A stretch of DNA of 17,276 nt from an uncultured Halomicronema sp. Lineage in GTDB: Bacteria > Cyanobacteriota > Cyanobacteriia > Phormidesmidales > Phormidesmidaceae. The stretch covers positions 1-17,276 of the forward strand of contig CALCPB010000178.1 of assembly GCA_937897665.1 (NCBI GenBank), in the 5' to 3' direction. The translations under genes were made by a program, and so were the position numbers. The notes beneath the pieces were generated by a model. It saw only the letters and a program-made list of their open reading frames with translations. It did not search any database and was not told where the DNA came from. This document shows positions 16,461 to 17,276 of this stretch, piece after piece (the first letter of the stretch is position 1; every line of letters begins with the position of its first letter).

Positions 16461-17165
16461 TCACGTTTTAGCAGGGGCTGATCCATCGCCTACCTGGGTT
16501 TGCAGCAACGCCAGACAGTCTTGTACAGGAGTGTTTTCAGTCATAGCAGTCACCAGGGCTTGATAGGCGTCGGTGTGCTTTTCCAACAGGGGTTGAGCTT
16601 GCACAACCGCCCAGCGCTGGCGCATTTGCCCCTCTTGCAGGGGGCGCTGCAGCTGTTGCCACAGGATCGAAAACTTTTGGCGATCGTCCTGACCGCCCTG
16701 AGACTCGCCATAGACGAGTTTCTCAGCCGCAATCCCAGCCATCCACACCGTGCAATAGCGATTGAGGGTTTGGGCGGGGAGCTGTCCGGTTTTCAGCGTG
16801 GCCTCCAGATCAGTGGTGTCAAACTGCACGCCTCCCAATCCAGGCATGCCTTTGCGCCAGGCTTCCCACGCGCTAAGCGTATAGTCAGAGACCGGAATAT
16901 CGAGCAGGTAAGCCACTAAGAAATGTCCGGCTTCATGACGCACCACGCGATCGCGCTCTTCGCCGGATAAACGGTTGACGCCATTGATCAAGAGGTTACC
17001 CAGAGTGCCATTTAAGCTGGTTTGATCAAGCGTAGCAATGCTCAAAAGCGTGGCGATCGCGATCACGGGCAGAACCTGTGGAATATCGAGTAGCGGGCCG
17101 AGCAACATGCCCATCGTCACCATAAAGATGGTGATTGCCACAATATTGAGCGTAGTTTGACCCAT
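16461..17165 (-). CDS. Membrane M41 (FtsH-like) metalloprotease-type protein lacking an AAA domain
   Basis: A 234-aa protein with two closely spaced membrane helices (about 7-25 and 29-47) and then an M41-like domain. The zinc motif is RHEAGHFLVAYLLDIP (76-91) with ligands H77, H81 and catalytic E78. The later block AGIAAEKLVYGESQGGQDD (143-161) matches the FtsH region with the third, Asp ligand. Full FtsH is about 600-650 aa with an AAA+ ATPase ahead of the protease; that motor is absent here and there is no sign of frame loss, so this is a stand-alone protease-type protein. AAA-less relatives of this sort are widespread in cyanobacteria and chloroplasts. It could act on membrane substrates independently or modulate FtsH. 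The ATG at 17165 has only a weak AGAG upstream. Confidence 0.82.
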   Translation of the reverse strand: MGQTTLNIVAITIFMVTMGMLLGPLLDIPQVLPVIAIATLLSIATLDQTSLNGTLGNLLINGVNRLSGEERDRVVRHEAGHFLVAYLLDIPVSDYTLSAWEAWRKGMPGLGGVQFDTTDLEATLKTGQLPAQTLNRYCTVWMAGIAAEKLVYGESQGGQDDRQKFSILWQQLQRPLQEGQMRQRWAVVQAQPLLEKHTDAYQALVTAMTENTPVQDCLALLQTQVGDGSAPAKT

Positions 17166-17276
17166 CTTGACGACTCTGTCTCTGCGGAACTGATATGACT
17201 ATACTTCCCAGGTTGTAACCGCCTTGGGGACGGATTACCCAACCCAGAAGAAGACCGATGCTTCTTTTAAGCTTAG
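17166..17276. other. Upstream flank of the M41-like gene to the window end
   Basis: 111 bp. On the minus strand a TATAGT hexamer about 36-41 nt before the ATG could be a -10 element, but no matching -35 at normal spacing is visible. No other gene can be supported before the window ends. Confidence 0.25.

Noticed and set aside
14547..17165. Minus-strand membrane protein and M41-like gene as one operon
   Set aside because: A 177-bp gap without overlap or shared theme gives no support for a functional unit.

Overview
The window looks like a chromosomal segment of a cyanobacterium, probably a filamentous or Leptolyngbya/Nodosilinea-like lineage, although the genus cannot be fixed from sequence alone. 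Three things support this. A light-dependent protochlorophyllide reductase gene (por) is present. The HIP1 octamer GCGATCGC is very abundant over most of the window. Several genes have cyanobacterial styles, such as a zinc-ribbon Ser/Thr kinase with a WD40 propeller and an AAA-less FtsH-like M41 protein.

Layout. (1) Positions 1-3566, minus strand: an apparent three-gene polysaccharide operon, transcribed as Wzy-like polymerase/ligase, family 2 glycosyltransferase, then MOP/Wzx-like flippase (cut by the window start). (2) Positions 3567-4514: about 950 bp with no convincing intact gene, holding a 14-bp palindrome and a coding-like remnant. (3) Positions 4515-7410: a short-chain dehydrogenase on minus whose glycine-rich cofactor motif is damaged, divergent from a plus-strand membrane-anchored PEP-synthase-like protein, followed by a good intrinsic terminator. 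(4) Positions 7580-9646: a degenerate HD-GYP-like protein, a 414-bp gap whose end can fold in alternative ways, por, and a strong hairpin terminator. (5) Positions 9682-11302: a cysteine-dioxygenase-like cupin (minus) divergent from a formylglycine-generating-enzyme-like lipoprotein (plus). (6) Positions 11426-11489: a 14-bp inverted repeat between convergent genes. (7) Positions 11527-17165, all minus: zinc-ribbon/kinase/WD40 protein, a solute-binding-protein-like protein without signal peptide, a large polytopic membrane protein, and a two-helix M41-like metalloprotease.

How the genes fit together. The first three genes form a clear functional unit: sugar transfer, translocation and polymerisation of a cell-surface or exported glycan. 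That block has only one HIP1 site in about 5.1 kb, whereas the remaining 12.1 kb has about 31, so it was probably acquired or exchanged horizontally. The rest looks like ordinary chromosome with single-gene transcription units. A recurring theme is family members that have lost hallmark residues or parts: the SDR lacks its TGxxxGIG glycines, the PEP-synthase-like protein has Asn at the phosphohistidine site, the HD-GYP protein lacks HD and GYP, the solute-binding protein lacks a signal peptide, and the M41 protein lacks its AAA motor. I see no CRISPR array, rRNA, tRNA, transposase or phage genes, and no evident new multi-gene defence system.
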